NCBI GenBank assembly: GCA_029242745.1
Contig: JAQWTI010000037.1
Span: 45,718 to 109,717 of the forward strand
Origin: Acidimicrobiales bacterium
GTDB taxonomy: Bacteria > Actinomycetota > Acidimicrobiia > Acidimicrobiales > MedAcidi-G1
Direction of reading: 5' to 3'
DNA: 64,000 nucleotides
This document shows positions 24,937-34,406 of this stretch, piece after piece. Below the pieces are notes generated by a model. That model did not search any database, was not told the DNA's origin, and saw only the letters and a list, made by a program, of their open reading frames with translations. A program made the position numbers and the translations under genes. Positions within the stretch are counted from its first letter, which is position 1. Every line of letters begins with the position of its first letter.

Positions 24937-25880
24937 TTCCCCTCCCCCACCTGTCCATTCAGCTACTTAATTTTTCTGCTGCTCCCTCTGCTGACTGGCA
25001 AGTCCTGGCAGACCACGCCACGGCCGCCGATCAGGCCGGGGTGGATCGCCTGGCGATCTCTGACCACGTGGCATTCGGTGACAACCTTGACGACTATGCG
25101 GACCCGTCTAAGGGTGGCACAGCCGGTGGCCGTCAACCCACCGGACCAGACGGAGCCTGGTTAGAGCCTCTCACAACGCTCAGTTGGCTTGCCGCTCAAA
25201 CGAACCGAATCCGGCTCCAGACAGGAATCCTTTTAGCAGCCCTTCGTCGCCCCATTGTCCTAGCCAAGACCGCCGCCACCCTCGACGTGCTCTCCGGAGG
25301 CCGATTAGACTTGGGCGTCGGAGTTGGCTGGCAGGACACCGAGTACACCGCAGCCGGCCTCAATTTCAGCCAACGGGGCCGCCTCCTAGACCACAGTCTT
25401 GAAGTGTGTCATGTGGTCTGGACCACAAACCGCTCTTTCTACACCAGTAACGAACTGACCTTCGAAGGCGTTCACGCCATGCCTGCACCGGCGCAACAAG
25501 GTGGGATACCCATTTGGGTCAGCGGAACAGCAAATAGCCGAACAGCCAAACGCCTGGCGACCTTCGGATGTGGATGGATTCCTTGGGGAGATGACCGAGC
25601 TGACATCATCTGCGGGATCAGACGGATGAAGCGTCAGTTCGAGGAACTAGGGCTTGGTTCCGTTCCGCTCGAAGTTCAAGGGCCAGTACCCATTGTCAAA
25701 AATAACGATGGTGTGATGAACCTCGAACGCACCATGGAAGGAATCCCCCCACTAGTAGAAGCCGGTGTCACCGACTGTCGAATATCGATTCCACTGCCAA
25801 CCGACCCGTCAGCCGCTGAAGACAGGCTCGGTCAACTTGTCGCTGCCTTCCGAACCACCACCGGACGACTGGCCAATTAG
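24933..25880 (+). CDS. LLM-class (probably F420-dependent) oxidoreductase
   Basis: 315-aa TIM-barrel of the bacterial-luciferase-like family. Characteristic are DRLAISDHVAFGDN at residues 34-47, RIRLQTGILLAALRRP, VLAKTAATLDVLSGGRLDLGVGVGW, and GGIPIWVSGTAN. The actinobacterial style and the F420 reductase gene elsewhere in the window argue for F420 rather than FMN. GTG start at 24933, coupled to the DUF1214 gene. Substrate unknown. Confidence 0.88.
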   Translation: MIPLPHLSIQLLNFSAAPSADWQVLADHATAADQAGVDRLAISDHVAFGDNLDDYADPSKGGTAGGRQPTGPDGAWLEPLTTLSWLAAQTNRIRLQTGILLAALRRPIVLAKTAATLDVLSGGRLDLGVGVGWQDTEYTAAGLNFSQRGRLLDHSLEVCHVVWTTNRSFYTSNELTFEGVHAMPAPAQQGGIPIWVSGTANSRTAKRLATFGCGWIPWGDDRADIICGIRRMKRQFEELGLGSVPLEVQGPVPIVKNNDGVMNLERTMEGIPPLVEAGVTDCRISIPLPTDPSAAEDRLGQLVAAFRTTTGRLAN

Positions 25881-25912
25881 GTGGCCAGTCACATACTGAC
25901 TGGAGTACAGCA

Positions 25913-26782
25913 ATGAAGTTCGGTTTCTTTGGAGTCAATAGTGGGATTCTTGCAAACCCAGACACCATGGTCTCGGTAGCTGTTGCCGCTGAGACCAACG
26001 GTTGGGAATCAATCTGGACTGGTGAGCATGTTGTTGTTGCTGATCCACAGCGACCACCGTCACCAGTCGTCCCAGGTACCCATTTCGTGGATCAGATTAC
26101 GTCGATAGCGTTCCTAGCCGCCCATACCTCAACTATCCGTCTTGGTACGGGGATCGTGATCCTGCCCCAACGTAATCCAGTAGTTCTAGCCAAGGAACTG
26201 GCTTCTCTGGACGTGCTTTCTGGTGGTCGCCTTGAGGCCGGGTTCGGAGTGGGCTACGTCCCCGTCGAGTTTGAAGCCATTGGAGTTCCGTTCTCTGAGC
26301 GGGGTGTCCGGAGCGACAACCATCTTGACGCCATGACTGCCCTGTGGCGAGGTGAAACGTCCTTCGAAGGACCCTTCACTTCGTGGAGCGGCGTGGAAGC
26401 GTCACCCCGTCCAATCCAAGCCGGTGGTCCTCCAATCCACCTCGGCGGCGGCGCACCAGCCACGTTTCTTCGAGTAGTGCAGCGGGCCCACGGCTGGTAC
26501 GGCTTTCTGACCACACTGGAATCGACCGCATCTTCTGTGGAAAGCATCCGGACCCTTGAGAACGAACTCGGCCGCCCCGCAGGAATGGGGCCAGTCTGCA
26601 TCTCAGTATCCCCAGCCGAACCGGTAGACCAAGACCTTGTCAATTGCTATAGGGATTTGGGCGTCGACCGGATGATTCTCGTTCGCGACTTTCGTGACGT
26701 GGCCCGCGGACCCGAACCGACACGAGCCGAAGCGGTCATGCGCTTTCTCGCTGAAACCCCCGAACGACTCAACTTCAACTAG
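25913..26782 (+). CDS. LLM-class (probably F420-dependent) oxidoreductase
   Basis: 289 aa. Motifs ESIWTGEHVVV, TIRLGTGIVILPQRNPVVLAKELASLDVLSGGRLEAGFGVGY and GGPPIHLGGGAP define the LLM family. It lies 32 bases after a gene of the same family, but the two differ in length and loop sequences, so they are not a recent duplication. A tandem LLM pair with a DUF1214 protein suggests two reductive or oxidative steps on one substrate. Start ATG at 25913. Confidence 0.88.
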   Translation: MKFGFFGVNSGILANPDTMVSVAVAAETNGWESIWTGEHVVVADPQRPPSPVVPGTHFVDQITSIAFLAAHTSTIRLGTGIVILPQRNPVVLAKELASLDVLSGGRLEAGFGVGYVPVEFEAIGVPFSERGVRSDNHLDAMTALWRGETSFEGPFTSWSGVEASPRPIQAGGPPIHLGGGAPATFLRVVQRAHGWYGFLTTLESTASSVESIRTLENELGRPAGMGPVCISVSPAEPVDQDLVNCYRDLGVDRMILVRDFRDVARGPEPTRAEAVMRFLAETPERLNFN

Positions 26783-26852
26783 CGCTTCGGATAGCGAGCA
26801 ACTTTTGAGGAGGACACCTATCTCCCTCCATGCCAGGCTCTGAAACAGCGAA

Positions 26853-27476
26853 TCAACCTTCAACGTCGACGTCTAGGCCATCTACTTCAGCCCCGATCGT
26901 CGTCGATGCACCGTGGCCAGTGTGAACCAGAGTCGCGCGGTCCAATACGAATAGACGCGATCGAATACTCTCGACTAGTAGTCCCCGGTCCGAGAATGAG
27001 CGGCCCGTGGCCCCTGGGCCTCCGTTGAACAGTGTGTCACCCGAGAACACAGCCCCAAGCGTGGGTACGTGAATACAACAGCCCCCCGGTGAATGGCCTG
27101 GTGTATGCAAAATTTTTAGATCAGCACCACCCAGACTGACAAGGAGGCCATCATCGAGTGGGGTATCGATGCGCCGATCAGGATGAACAACGTCCCACAA
27201 CATCCCATCGTCAGGATGTAACCAAATCGGGGCACCGGTCTGGTCTGCCAACTCGACTGCCGCATTGATGTGATCGTTATGGCCGTGAGTACAGAGAACA
27301 CTGCGAACCTGGCGACCTCCCACGGCCTCCGCTATGGGCAGGTGATCGTGGGCGGCGTCTATCACCACCACCTCGTAGTCATCGCCGACCAACCAGACAT
27401 TGTTCTCGACCTCAAAATCTTCACCATCCAGCGAAAAGATTCCACTAGTCACCACATGGTCTATGCGCAGCGCCAT
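26853..27476 (-). CDS. metallo-beta-lactamase-fold hydrolase, partner of the mycothiol formaldehyde dehydrogenase
   Basis: 207-aa glyoxalase-II-like MBL protein. The metal motif is THGHNDHINA (HxHxDH), followed by HTPGHSPGG, VFSGDTLFNGG and the late LVHTGHGAST. MBL hydrolases of this kind are typically encoded next to S-(hydroxymethyl)mycothiol dehydrogenase in Actinobacteria and are thought to hydrolyse the S-formylmycothiol product to formate and mycothiol. Here it starts 39 bases after that gene's stop on the same strand. The assignment rests on context plus fold. Confidence 0.85.
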   Translation of the reverse strand: MALRIDHVVTSGIFSLDGEDFEVENNVWLVGDDYEVVVIDAAHDHLPIAEAVGGRQVRSVLCTHGHNDHINAAVELADQTGAPIWLHPDDGMLWDVVHPDRRIDTPLDDGLLVSLGGADLKILHTPGHSPGGCCIHVPTLGAVFSGDTLFNGGPGATGRSFSDRGLLVESIRSRLFVLDRATLVHTGHGASTTIGAEVDGLDVDVEG

Positions 27477-27515
27477 AGTTGGCCGCCCCCTCAGTCAGCG
27501 TCTCTTTGAATCAGG

Positions 27516-28598
27516 TTAAAGAACTACCACTGAACGGAGAACCTCACCGCGTTCCATCTTGTGAAAAGCTTCTTCGACCTCATCGAGGGCGATGGTCTCA
27601 GACACGAAACGGTCGAGGTCTAGACGCCCTTGAAGGTACAAGTCGATAAGCATCGGGAAGTCTCGACTGGGCAGGCAGTCGCCGTACCAGGACGACTTCA
27701 GGGATCCACCCCGACCAAAGACCTCGATCAGCGGCAACTCAAGAGTGGCCTCAGGATTGGGTACTCCCACTAGGACCACCGTGCCGGCTAGGTCTCGAGC
27801 ATTGAAGGCCTGCTGATAGGTAACCGGAAGGCCAACTGCATCAATGGCCACATCCACACCATTACCTTCAGTTGCCGCTCGGATGGCCAGCACCGGATCT
27901 TCTTTGGAAGAGTTCACCGTGTGGGTGGCGCCAAACTCCCGAGCTATCTCCAACTTCCGATCGTCAAGGTCGACGGCCACAATGGTATGAGCGCCGGCCA
28001 ACCGGGCTCCAGCAATCGCAGCATCGCCCACTCCCCCGCAGCCAAATACCGCTACCGAATCACCGCGGCCCACCCCTCCAGTGTTCATAGAAGCGCCGAG
28101 GCCTGCCATGACCCCACAACCAATCAACCCTGCTACTTCGGCGGGAGCCGCTGGATCAACCTTGGTCGCCTGGCCCGCTGCGACCAGTGTCTTCTCGGCG
28201 AACGCACCGATACCTAGCGCTGGAGACAAATCTTGACCGTCCAACTTCATTTTCTGGGCAGCATTATGGGTGGCAAAGCAATACCACGGCCTCCCTCGAC
28301 GGCATGACCGACACTGGCCACAGACAGCACGCCAGTTAAGCACCACGAAGTCACCCACCTCCACCTCTGTGACTCCCGGTCCAACCTCAGCGACGGTGCC
28401 TGCTGCTTCATGGCCGAGTAGAAACGGGAACTCATCGTTGATGGCGCCCTCCCGATAGTGGAGATCCGTGTGGCACACCCCACAGGCCTTCACATCTACC
28501 AGGACCTCACCTGGGCCAGGATCTGGCACCTCAATAGTTTCGATGGTGACTGGAGCCCCTTTGGATCGGGCCACCACGGCCCGGACACTGTGCGGCAT
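27516..28598 (-). CDS. mscR: S-(hydroxymethyl)mycothiol dehydrogenase (zinc-dependent class III-like ADH)
   Basis: 360-aa medium-chain dehydrogenase. The catalytic zinc region is [13 protein letters not shown] with GHEAAG. The structural zinc site is [15 protein letters not shown]. The NAD-binding motif is [14 protein letters not shown], and the C-terminal [16 protein letters not shown] matches mycothiol/glutathione-type formaldehyde dehydrogenases. It oxidises the formaldehyde-mycothiol adduct. ATG at 28598 follows AAGGGG; upstream residues are not conserved. Mycothiol dependence supports an actinobacterial host. Formaldehyde could come from the demethylating Rieske or oxidase enzymes in the region. 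Confidence 0.88.
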   Translation of the reverse strand: MPHSVRAVVARSKGAPVTIETIEVPDPGPGEVLVDVKACGVCHTDLHYREGAINDEFPFLLGHEAAGTVAEVGPGVTEVEVGDFVVLNWRAVCGQCRSCRRGRPWYCFATHNAAQKMKLDGQDLSPALGIGAFAEKTLVAAGQATKVDPAAPAEVAGLIGCGVMAGLGASMNTGGVGRGDSVAVFGCGGVGDAAIAGARLAGAHTIVAVDLDDRKLEIAREFGATHTVNSSKEDPVLAIRAATEGNGVDVAIDAVGLPVTYQQAFNARDLAGTVVLVGVPNPEATLELPLIEVFGRGGSLKSSWYGDCLPSRDFPMLIDLYLQGRLDLDRFVSETIALDEVEEAFHKMERGEVLRSVVVL

Positions 28599-28855
28599 CA
28601 GATTTCCCCTTGCTGGCTGGATGATTGGTTCTGGCCACCGGGACCAGTAGGACTGCTGGTCGATGATAGAGCAAATTAGCCAAGTCGGCCTCTCTTCACC
28701 TTCCACGTAACTGAACGATCCAGCACCGACCAGTCAAATTGCCGAACCAACACCTTGTTGAAAATATGGATTCATATTTTGCGACATCGCTGCAAAACAG
28801 AATGGCAACCTGAGTCTGACCAGCAGAACTGTTTCGAACACGGTGAAATGGGCGT

Positions 28856-29014
28856 CTAGCGCTTCTGGTGCCGATCCGCCAAGATCGCCATACCTCCTGT
28901 AAAACCAGCTAGTACTAGTAAGAAGATCATCGCGCTGGTAGCGATCACGCCACTTGCTGCACCAGCCAATAGCAAACCAATCAGCAGGACAGGAACCCGT
29001 GGAAGGCGTCTCAC
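28856..29014 (-). CDS. small hydrophobic protein with two membrane segments
   Basis: 52 codons from a GTG at 29014. After VRRLPR come two hydrophobic stretches, residues 7-24 (VPVLLIGLLLAGAASGVI) and 28-45 (SAMIFLLVLAGFTGGMAI), then the charged tail ADRHQKR. This looks like a small double-pass membrane protein rather than chance. GGAGG lies about 17 bases upstream, in better spacing to an ATG at 29023 that opens only ATG-TCC-GGG-TGA and ends inside the GTG start. Translation by coupling to that mini-frame is possible. Confidence 0.45.
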   Translation of the reverse strand: MRRLPRVPVLLIGLLLAGAASGVIATSAMIFLLVLAGFTGGMAILADRHQKR

Positions 29015-29089
29015 CCGGACATGTTGGCAGATCCTCCAAGCCCAACCCGATCATAGAATGAATATCCGACAGCAGCTAGGGGGTGAAAT

Positions 29090-30136
29090 ATGCGTGTGGC
29101 CGTAACGGGTGCAACGGGACTGGTCGGATCACACTGTGTCGCCGCAGCACTTACAGCCGGCCATGAGGTCCGCATGGTGGTGCGAAACCCTGCCAAGGCG
29201 AAGGCCACTTTGGGGCTCCATGGCTTGAACGACGATGCCATTCAGGTCTTTGAGGCGGATCTAACTGATCACGACAGCCTCCGTGCCTCCCTAGTTGATA
29301 TCGACGGACTGATTCACGCCGGTGCAGTTTTCAGCCTTGATCCACGGGATGCACAAACAATGCGTGAGGTAAATCCAACCTCGACGAAAGTACTTCTCGA
29401 TGAGGCCGCCAATCTTGGACTTCATCGAATCGTCCACGTTTCGTCGATGGGGGTCTACGCCGCCAACCTGACAGACATCACCCCGGAGAGTACGGTAGGT
29501 CCCGAATCAGGGCCCTACACAAGTTCCAAAATCGCTGCCGACGCTGTCGCAGCAGCGCACCAAGAAGCAGGCCAACCGGTAGTTATTGTTTGCCCGGGTG
29601 GAATCCTTGGACCCTTAGATCCCAACCCCGGACTCAGCGATTCAATGGCCGCTATTCGCGACTGGATCCGACTGCGGGCCGCACCAATGCCTCGATCCAT
29701 CCGTTTCAGCTTCGTTGACGTCCGGGACGTAGCAACAGCCTGCGTGGGCTCGCTCACCGATGGAGTGGCACCAGCACGACACCTTCTCGCCGGCCACATA
29801 CACGGCATGGCCGAGATATTGAACATGGCCAGCAGGCTTACCGGCCGGAAGGTCCGAGTTTTAAGTAGCCCACTGTGGGTCATTACTCTGGGAGGCGCGA
29901 TCTGCGATCTAGTTGGTCGAGCCACCGGGAACAAGATGCCGCTTACTCGCGAGACGGCCTACCTGACCGTGACAAACGCTCGGGCCGGTGGCCTGCAATC
30001 CGTAGACCAGCACAGCGCCTCCCAGGCCTTTGGCTTCCCTTCTCGGTCTATCGATGAGACCCTGGCGGACACCATTCGGTGGTTGCACACCACAGGCCAT
30101 CTCACCACCGAGCAGGCAGGGATTCTTGGTACCTGA
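29090..30136 (+). CDS. NAD(P)-dependent epimerase/dehydratase (extended SDR)
   Basis: 348 aa. The Rossmann motif TGATGLVGSH opens the protein at residues 6-15. HVSSMGVY supplies the catalytic Ser region and YTSSK the Tyr-Lys pair. A C-terminal substrate domain with ILNMASRLTGRKVRV follows. It resembles the 3-beta-HSD/dihydroflavonol-4-reductase-like branch that acts on sterols, aldehydes or nucleotide sugars. A good ribosome-binding site (AGGGGGTGAAAT) precedes the ATG at 29090. Monocistronic by spacing. Confidence 0.88.
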   Translation: MRVAVTGATGLVGSHCVAAALTAGHEVRMVVRNPAKAKATLGLHGLNDDAIQVFEADLTDHDSLRASLVDIDGLIHAGAVFSLDPRDAQTMREVNPTSTKVLLDEAANLGLHRIVHVSSMGVYAANLTDITPESTVGPESGPYTSSKIAADAVAAAHQEAGQPVVIVCPGGILGPLDPNPGLSDSMAAIRDWIRLRAAPMPRSIRFSFVDVRDVATACVGSLTDGVAPARHLLAGHIHGMAEILNMASRLTGRKVRVLSSPLWVITLGGAICDLVGRATGNKMPLTRETAYLTVTNARAGGLQSVDQHSASQAFGFPSRSIDETLADTIRWLHTTGHLTTEQAGILGT

Positions 30137-30288
30137 GACCTGACGTCCCAACCTTCAGCAGGACTCATCGGATTCCTCCAGATTTTCAAGCACGAGGATC
30201 ACATCGGTGGCAAACCACACCAGACTTTCAGAAAGTTGGCAATTGGCTGTCTTCGGCACCACCTTTTAAGCCAGAGAAGCGCCAGTTG

Positions 30289-30801
30289 TCATACCGGCCA
30301 CGCGTCACAGACCCGCAACCACGAGTCCGCTAGGGACTCAGGCAGAATACGTACATTGGCCACGGTAGTCGTGAAGTTGGTATCTCCCGGCCAACGGGGA
30401 ACCACATGCACGTGGAGATGGTCGGGGATCCCAGCCCCAGCGGCATGGCCAAGATTTAACCCAACGTTGACTCCACCGGGTTGAAACGCTGCCCGAACCG
30501 CAGCCACCGCATCGCGGACCGTAGCCCACAACTCATCATGCTCCCCAGGAGTGAGGTCGCTGAGATCAGGTACGGCCCTCCGAGGCAACACCATCAGATG
30601 ACCACTGGTATAAGGGTAGGCATTCATTACCGAGAAGCAGGTCAATCCTCGGTGCACGACGTAAGTCTCGTCGTCTGGGTAATCCCCATCGGCTAGCACC
30701 TCGAAAAGGGTTCGGCCATCGTCGCTGGCCGCATGCACATCAGCCCCCTCGTCTAACGCAGACACGTAGGCGCGCCGCCAACCAGCCCATAGTTGGTCCA
30801 A
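30289..30801 (-). CDS. HIT-family nucleotide hydrolase (Ap4A phosphorylase-like)
   Basis: 170 aa. The histidine triad is HLHVHVVPRW at about residues 131-140, with upstream YPYTSGHLMVLPRRAV as in actinobacterial HIT proteins. Such enzymes cleave dinucleoside polyphosphates or aminoacyl-adenylates. It starts five bases after the thrS stop on the same strand, the usual thrS-HIT order in Actinobacteria, consistent with clearing Ap4A or adenylates made by the synthetase. Confidence 0.93.
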   Translation of the reverse strand: MDQLWAGWRRAYVSALDEGADVHAASDDGRTLFEVLADGDYPDDETYVVHRGLTCFSVMNAYPYTSGHLMVLPRRAVPDLSDLTPGEHDELWATVRDAVAAVRAAFQPGGVNVGLNLGHAAGAGIPDHLHVHVVPRWPGDTNFTTTVANVRILPESLADSWLRVCDAWPV

Positions 30802-30806
30802 GCCGA

Positions 30807-32807
30807 TCAGGACGCCACCTCCTCCACAGGGCCAGCTACTAGGCCGCCAGACTCAACGGCAGCAGCCAGTCGTAAGAGGAACATGTCCAGCGGCAGATCG
30901 CGCTCCGGAGACTCTGCGCCGCGCGCGTTGTCTCCTACCGTTCCATGGGCAGCGTCGTCGTCGCCCACAACTAAAATATGCGGAATTTTTTGCACCTTCC
31001 CAGTGCGGACCCGCTTCCCTAACGGCTCATCAGCCGGATCTACAGTCGCGCGTAAACCGGCATCAACGAGAGCCTCCCGCACCGATGTGGCATAAGCCTG
31101 ATGCTCGTTAGCCACCGGCAACACCCGCACTTGCTCCGGCGCTAACCACAGAGGAAAGGCTCCTGCATAGTGCTCTAGAAGAACGCCGAAAAAACGTTCG
31201 ATGGACCCCATGAGAGCACGGTGGATCATGACTGGCCGGTGGCGGGCTCCGTCGGCGCCCACATACTCCAAGTCAAACCGTTCCGGCAGATTGAAATCCA
31301 ACTGAATCGTCGACAACTGCCACGGCCGACCAATGGCGTCTGTTACATCGACATCGATCTTCGGGCCGTAGAAAGCCCCACCACCTTCATCCACCACGTA
31401 CTCCAAGCCAGCAGCATTTAACGCCTCGCGAAGCCCATCAGTAGCTGAATCCCATAAGGCATCATCGCCAACTGATTTCTCTTCTGGTCGTGTAGACAAC
31501 TTGGCCTGAAAGTCCTCGAAGCCAAAAGCCCGCAGCACGCTCAGTGTGAAAGCCAGCAGCGAAGCCAACTCACCAGGTATCTGGTCGGGTGCGCAGAATA
31601 TGTGGCTGTCGTCTTGGGTAAACCCTCGGCTACGCAAGAGACCGTGTACGGCCCCTGAAAGTTCGTAGCGGTACACGGCGCCCAACTCGAAGAATCGGCG
31701 GGGAAGATCACGGTAACTGCACTGACCACTCTGAAAGATCGCCACGTGGAAGGGGCAGTTCATTGGCTTCGGGTAGTAACTCGCACCATCCACTTCCATG
31801 GGTGGGTACATGCCATCAGCGTAGAAATCAAGATGCCCACTGGTCTCCCACAGAATCGACTTGGCAATGTGTGGGCTGAAGACAAAGTCATAGCCACCGG
31901 CCTCGTGTCGAGCCCGGCTGTAGTCCTCTATCAACTTGCGGACTAGGGCGCCCTTCGGGTGCCACACTGCCAAGCCTGGCCCGAGAGCTTCCGGCCAAGA
32001 AACCAAGTCAAGCTCGGTGGCCAGTCGACGGTGATCACGCTTTTCCGCTTCAGCCAGACGGTGAAGGTGACCTTTAAGTGCCTTCTTGTCTGCCCATGCG
32101 GTGCCGTAGATCCTCTGGAGCATGGGTTGCTTCTCATCACCCCGCCAGTAGGCGCCGGCCACTTTCTGCAGCGCGAAGTGTCGAAGTCTCCCGGTAGATG
32201 GCACATGAGGGCCAGTGCACAGGTCAATGAAACCGTCACCGTTTCTATAGTAGGTAACAGTCCCGTCCGCAGAGGCTTCACCCGCCATGTCAACGACCAC
32301 GTCACCCGCTGTGACCTTCTCAATGATTTCCACCTTGTACCGGTGGGCAGCAAACAAGTCGAGTGCCTCGGTTGCAGTTACCTCATGGCGTTCGAAAGTC
32401 TGGTCGGCATCGACAATTTCTCTCATTCGAACCTCGATGGCCAGCAGGTCATCTGAGGTAAAAGCCGCACCACCAGGCAACTCAAAGTCGTAATAGAAAC
32501 CGTGCTCAATCGGTGGACCAATAGCATGAGTAGCGCCTGGCCAAAGATCCAGCACGGCCTGTGCCAGTACGTGGGCCGTGGAATGCCGCAACGTGTAGAG
32601 GCCTTCGTTGCTGTCGGCTGTAACCACCGAGACCAAGTCGCCATCACCCAGTGGCCGAATCAGATCTCGACCCTCACCGTCGACGGTAACGATGACCGCC
32701 GCTTTTGCTAAACCCGGCCCAATGTTGGCAGCGAGGTCGGCGCCCGTTGCCCCTTCGCTGAGCGTACGCGACGAACCGTCGGGAAGGATGATGGTGAGTT
32801 CGGACAT
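30807..32807 (-). CDS. thrS: threonyl-tRNA synthetase
   Basis: 666-aa class II synthetase charging tRNA-Thr. Domains in order are an N-terminal TGS domain (LTIILPDGSSRTL), the zinc editing domain with HSTAHVLAQAV, the catalytic core with motif 2 YRYELSGAVHGLLRSRGFTQDD and zinc-binding KPMNCPFH, motif 3 MIHRALMGSIERFFGVLLEH, and the C-terminal anticodon-binding domain. Length is normal. The ATG at 32807 fits. It forms a transcription unit with the HIT gene and probably npdG upstream, which ends 62 bases before it. Confidence 0.97.
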   Translation of the reverse strand: MSELTIILPDGSSRTLSEGATGADLAANIGPGLAKAAVIVTVDGEGRDLIRPLGDGDLVSVVTADSNEGLYTLRHSTAHVLAQAVLDLWPGATHAIGPPIEHGFYYDFELPGGAAFTSDDLLAIEVRMREIVDADQTFERHEVTATEALDLFAAHRYKVEIIEKVTAGDVVVDMAGEASADGTVTYYRNGDGFIDLCTGPHVPSTGRLRHFALQKVAGAYWRGDEKQPMLQRIYGTAWADKKALKGHLHRLAEAEKRDHRRLATELDLVSWPEALGPGLAVWHPKGALVRKLIEDYSRARHEAGGYDFVFSPHIAKSILWETSGHLDFYADGMYPPMEVDGASYYPKPMNCPFHVAIFQSGQCSYRDLPRRFFELGAVYRYELSGAVHGLLRSRGFTQDDSHIFCAPDQIPGELASLLAFTLSVLRAFGFEDFQAKLSTRPEEKSVGDDALWDSATDGLREALNAAGLEYVVDEGGGAFYGPKIDVDVTDAIGRPWQLSTIQLDFNLPERFDLEYVGADGARHRPVMIHRALMGSIERFFGVLLEHYAGAFPLWLAPEQVRVLPVANEHQAYATSVREALVDAGLRATVDPADEPLGKRVRTGKVQKIPHILVVGDDDAAHGTVGDNARGAESPERDLPLDMFLLRLAAAVESGGLVAGPVEEVAS

Positions 32808-32869
32808 GTGTCTCCGAGGTTAGCGACCGGACCCGCTCTCCCGTAGCGCTAAGTAAGAGTCGGCAGGAT

Positions 32870-33526
32870 TCAGTCTTCAATTCCAGTGAGGCGAACCGCA
32901 ACTCTAGTTTGGTACCGGCTGTTGAGTTGCAGCAGCACTGCGGTAAACGCTTCGATAGCCATGGCATTGGACAGGCCGCCGGCGTCAAGTGGGCGCGCTC
33001 CCGGAATTCCCACGATGATTTCCGACGCCGTCTCAGTGGCCCGCGGATGGTCCGAACAGACCAGCACGTCGCTGGCTACCTCATGGTTGAGGTTTCCTAG
33101 TTCAGTAGCGGGCACATGGTGAAGAGCAGCTGCCACATACGCATCAGCGACCTCTGCCTGCACACTGGCGGATACCGACCCGCGCGGCGGCACCAAGGGC
33201 TGAAACTCTCCAGCCACCTGCGCAATAGCGTTTGACATGCAGATGACGACCTTCCGATGGAGGTGGTCAGCAACTGATCGTGCCGTCGCTGCTGCAGCAT
33301 CCCAAGGAGTAGCGATAACCACCACTTCGGCATCCGCTGCCCCCGCGTTGTCGGCTGAACGAATCGAGAGCGAGCGGTCGGGCCACTTCTCTAGAATCCG
33401 GTCACACACCTCCATAGCCCTGTACTTTGACCGCGACCCAACCAGCACATCGTGCCCAATATCAGCTAAGCGAGTTGCCAAAGCTCTACCAGCTGGACCT
33501 GTTGCTCCAAGGAGTCCAATTTCCAC
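32870..33526 (-). CDS. npdG: NADPH:F420 oxidoreductase
   Basis: 218 aa with the N-terminal Rossmann GLLGATGPAGRALATRLADIGH and VLVGSRSKYRA (NADPH phosphate recognition), VVVIATPWDAA, VVICMSNAIAQ, and the C-terminal LDAGGLSNAMAIEAFTAVLLQLN. This is the F420-dependent NADP reductase family, which moves hydride between NADPH and coenzyme F420. It links this genome's LLM-class enzymes to F420. GTG start at 33526, divergent from fabI across 67 bases. Confidence 0.88.
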   Translation of the reverse strand: MEIGLLGATGPAGRALATRLADIGHDVLVGSRSKYRAMEVCDRILEKWPDRSLSIRSADNAGAADAEVVVIATPWDAAAATARSVADHLHRKVVICMSNAIAQVAGEFQPLVPPRGSVSASVQAEVADAYVAAALHHVPATELGNLNHEVASDVLVCSDHPRATETASEIIVGIPGARPLDAGGLSNAMAIEAFTAVLLQLNSRYQTRVAVRLTGIED

Positions 33527-33593
33527 TCCGTGAGGCTACAGGGACTCTCAGGTACGCTCCGAATCAATTCTCCAACGAGAGGAAAACATTTCT

Positions 33594-34361
33594 GTGGGCA
33601 TTCTGGACGATAAGAAACTTTTGATTACCGGTGTACTTACCGACGCATCAATAGCGTTTGCTGTAGCACGCCTAGCCCAAGAGCAAGGTGCCGAAATAAT
33701 CCTGACTGGTGCAGGGCGAGGTCTTAGTCTCACTCGCCGGACGGCGAAAAAATTGCCTGTCGCAGCTGAGGTGCTTGAGTTCGACGTCACCTCGGCAGAA
33801 CAAGCTACGGCTCTTCATGACCACTTAAGAGACCGCTGGGGCCGAGTAGATGGCGCACTACACGCCATTGGATTCGCACCCGAGGTGTGTCTCGGGGAGG
33901 ACTTCATGGCCGCCCAATGGTCAGATGTTTCCGTCGCAATGGAGATCTCTGCCTACTCGCTCAAGACGGTGGCCGAGGTTGTCAGTCCACTGATGACAGG
34001 TGGCGGTTCAATCGTCGGCCTTGACTTTGATGCTCGGTTTGCCTGGCCGGCCTACAACTGGATGGGGGTGGCTAAGGCAGCCCTCGAATCGGCTTCGCGT
34101 TATCTGGCACGGAGCCTCGGCTCAGACGGCGTACGCGTGAATATGGTGGCCGCCGGTCCTATCCGTACTATTGCAGCTAAGAGCATTCCCGGATTCGCAG
34201 ATTTCGAGGAAGCTTGGGCAACCAGAGCCCCTCTCGGATGGGACGTAAACGACACCGAACCAGTCGCCCGGGCTTGCGTTGCGCTACTTTCGGACTGGTT
34301 TCCGGCGACGACTGGATCAATGATTCACGTAGACGGCGGCTACCACGCTATTGGCGCCTAG
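33594..34361 (+). CDS. fabI: enoyl-[acyl-carrier-protein] reductase (NADH), InhA/FabI type
   Basis: 255-aa SDR-fold enzyme reducing trans-2-enoyl-ACP in fatty-acid synthesis. LITGVLTDASIAFAVAR is the diagnostic FabI nucleotide motif. AIGFAPE and the catalytic Tyr-X6-Lys in YNWMGVAKAALES follow, and the protein ends IHVDGGYHAIGA, as InhA-like actinobacterial FabI does. GTG start at 33594 with AGAGGAAA at the right distance. Essential housekeeping gene. Confidence 0.95.
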   Translation: MGILDDKKLLITGVLTDASIAFAVARLAQEQGAEIILTGAGRGLSLTRRTAKKLPVAAEVLEFDVTSAEQATALHDHLRDRWGRVDGALHAIGFAPEVCLGEDFMAAQWSDVSVAMEISAYSLKTVAEVVSPLMTGGGSIVGLDFDARFAWPAYNWMGVAKAALESASRYLARSLGSDGVRVNMVAAGPIRTIAAKSIPGFADFEEAWATRAPLGWDVNDTEPVARACVALLSDWFPATTGSMIHVDGGYHAIGA

Positions 34362-34406
34362 AAGGCACTTCTTCGACTTAACTGATGCCGTGTCAACAAA
34401 TAGCCC

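Noticed and set aside
24933..26782. Recent duplication of the two adjacent LLM genes
   Set aside because: Lengths, loops and start regions differ too much; they are distinct family members placed together.
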